A DNA stretch of 64,000 nt, taken from assembly GCA_022452145.1 (NCBI GenBank), contig JAKURY010000005.1, forward strand, positions 39,460-103,459, in the 5' to 3' direction. The translations under genes and the position numbers were made by a program. The notes under the pieces were generated by a model. That model was not told the DNA's origin and searched no databases. It worked only from the letters and a program-made list of their open reading frames with translations. This document shows, piece by piece, positions 63,232 through 64,000 of the stretch. The stretch is from Acidimicrobiales bacterium. GTDB taxonomy: Bacteria > Actinomycetota > Acidimicrobiia > Acidimicrobiales > MedAcidi-G1. Every line of letters begins with the position of its first letter. The first letter of the stretch is position 1.

Positions 63232-64000
63232 CAGAAGCTCCCCGGTTCGGGTCCGTCGGTGGGTGGGCCGGCGAAGGCCTGGGCCCGGACCAGCCAGTCG
63301 CGTGCCAGATCGCCGGTAACGTCGAGATCGGTGTCGTCCACGTGGCGACGCTGGGTCACCACCAGGCAGAAGTCCTCTGCCAGACCCCGGACGGAGTCGG
63401 CGGCATCGCCCGGACCCCATGTCCACACTCCTCCCGAGGGTGCCTCCAGGGCGACGTCCACCTCGCCGGCAGGTGCCTCCATCTTCCGGTTGTGGTAGGA
63501 CCACGGACGGGTGATCACGCCCAGCTGGGCGATGTGGCGTAGGCGGTCGGTCGCCGGTCGGCCACCGCCGACGGCGTCCACGATGTCCTGCCCGTGGGCC
63601 CAGGCCTCCATGAGGCGGGCGGTCAGGAAGGACCTGGCTCCCATTGACGGCCCGTACCAGGCCACCCGGTCGTCGTCTGCCAGGTTGGCGGCCGCCTCGG
63701 CCAGACGGGCGCGACCCGTACGCCAGGCATCCAGCAGTCCCGCCGGTCCGAGGGCCAGGTAGTCGCCCAGGGTCAGGTCGTCCACGGCCCCGTCACCGTT
63801 CCGGGCGACGGCCATGAGGCCCTCGATCGAGGCGCTGAAGGCATCCGGATCGGTGATGGCGGTGGCGGCCGCCTCGTCGAAGTACGTCAGGTGGGCGACC
63901 TGGTCGGCCACCGTCCACCGTGGGCTGGGCGTAGCCGCCGTCCAACCGGCCCCGTCAAGGACGGACACGACGTCGTCGAGTGCCTGCTGCTCGGCCACCA
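63231..64000 (-). CDS. TIGR03084-like DinB-fold protein (N-terminus probably cut by the window edge)
   Basis: At least 255 residues. The N-terminal part has a mycothiol-dependent-isomerase/DinB-like fold with metal-type His residues (PRWTVADQVAHLTYFDEAA and EAWAHGQDIVDAVG). The C-terminal part has RPWSYHNRKMEAPAGEV and WGPGDAADSVRG. This resembles the TIGR03084 family, whose role is unknown; members are common in mycobacteria and may use mycothiol. Relatives have some residues before this N-terminus, so the gene probably continues beyond position 64000. The GTG at 63998 is only a possible start. Confidence 0.75.
   Translation of the reverse strand, partial: VAEQQALDDVVSVLDGAGWTAATPSPRWTVADQVAHLTYFDEAAATAITDPDAFSASIEGLMAVARNGDGAVDDLTLGDYLALGPAGLLDAWRTGRARLAEAAANLADDDRVAWYGPSMGARSFLTARLMEAWAHGQDIVDAVGGGRPATDRLRHIAQLGVITRPWSYHNRKMEAPAGEVDVALEAPSGGVWTWGPGDAADSVRGLAEDFCLVVTQRRHVDDTDLDVTGDLARDWLVRAQAFAGPPTDGPEPGSF

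Overview
This window is a stretch of bacterial chromosome with high GC content. The gene content points to an actinobacterium. The evidence is the block rimP-nusA-ylxR-infB-rbfA-truB-ribF, the CGAAC-N4-GTTCG type of LexA operator, lexA divergent from a LysM-domain gene as in Mycobacterium, a DinB/TIGR03084-type protein, many GTG starts, and -10 hexamers sitting directly on start codons. A member of the Acidimicrobiia (Ilumatobacter-like, possibly marine) is my best guess, but that is inference. Almost all of the sequence is coding and most genes are housekeeping. I see no CRISPR array, transposase, integrase or prophage.

Layout. 1-6874: translation and transcription core (rimP end, nusA, rnpM/ylxR, infB, rbfA, truB, ribF). 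6890-10777: a TauE/SafE permease, then an FMN riboswitch driving ribE-ribBA-ribH, and a VOC protein on the other strand. 11028-22937: rpsO, pnp, an M16 peptidase, dapB, a SURF1 protein, a winged-helix protein, dapA, RNase J and ftsK. 23112-31992: a Ca2+/Na+-type antiporter, rimO-pgsA-cinA-thpR, msrB, recA, and miaB-miaA. 32054-37489: dapF-hflX-dapC and dapD-dapE. 37563-43573: lexA with a divergent SOS LysM gene, a RibD-C reductase, B12-dependent ribonucleotide reductase nrdJ, and thymidine kinase. 43541-50554: an NTF2-like protein, an acyl-CoA dehydrogenase, lgt, a degenerate class III cyclase, an alkyltransferase-like protein, a DEAD-box helicase and an orphan N6-adenine methylase. 50617-53942: a SAM-type riboswitch with metX and a Cys/Met-family PLP enzyme, then two small unknown genes. 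53992-57113: tRNA-Gly(GCC) with a terminator, then a possible accessory pair (acyl-CoA synthetase, MFS transporter). 57282-60099: pntAA-pntAB-pntB. 60156-64000: a large two-domain lipoprotein, an enoyl-CoA hydratase and a TIGR03084-like protein.

How the genes work together. Six genes of the succinylase route to meso-diaminopimelate and lysine (dapA, B, C, D, E, F) are spread over 22 kb. Riboflavin is made by ribE-ribBA-ribH under FMN control and converted to FMN and FAD by RibF. Methionine synthesis is under a SAM aptamer. recA, lexA and the LysM gene form an SOS regulon visible from their operators.

The most interesting signals are these. (1) Eighteen genes share a -10-like hexamer (TANNNT, twice GAGACT) 6-9 nt before the start codon, implying widespread leaderless transcription; this also settles several starts. 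(2) Four LexA-box-like sites lie between lexA and the LysM gene, one filling the promoter spacer. (3) A 23-codon ORF with its own such promoter overlaps the start of the acyl-CoA synthetase gene. (4) DapF carries Ser at catalytic position 73. (5) A lipoprotein joins an SGNH-like domain lacking the usual catalytic Asp to a glycosidase-like domain with an EF-hand-like loop. I found no convincing wholly new multi-gene system.
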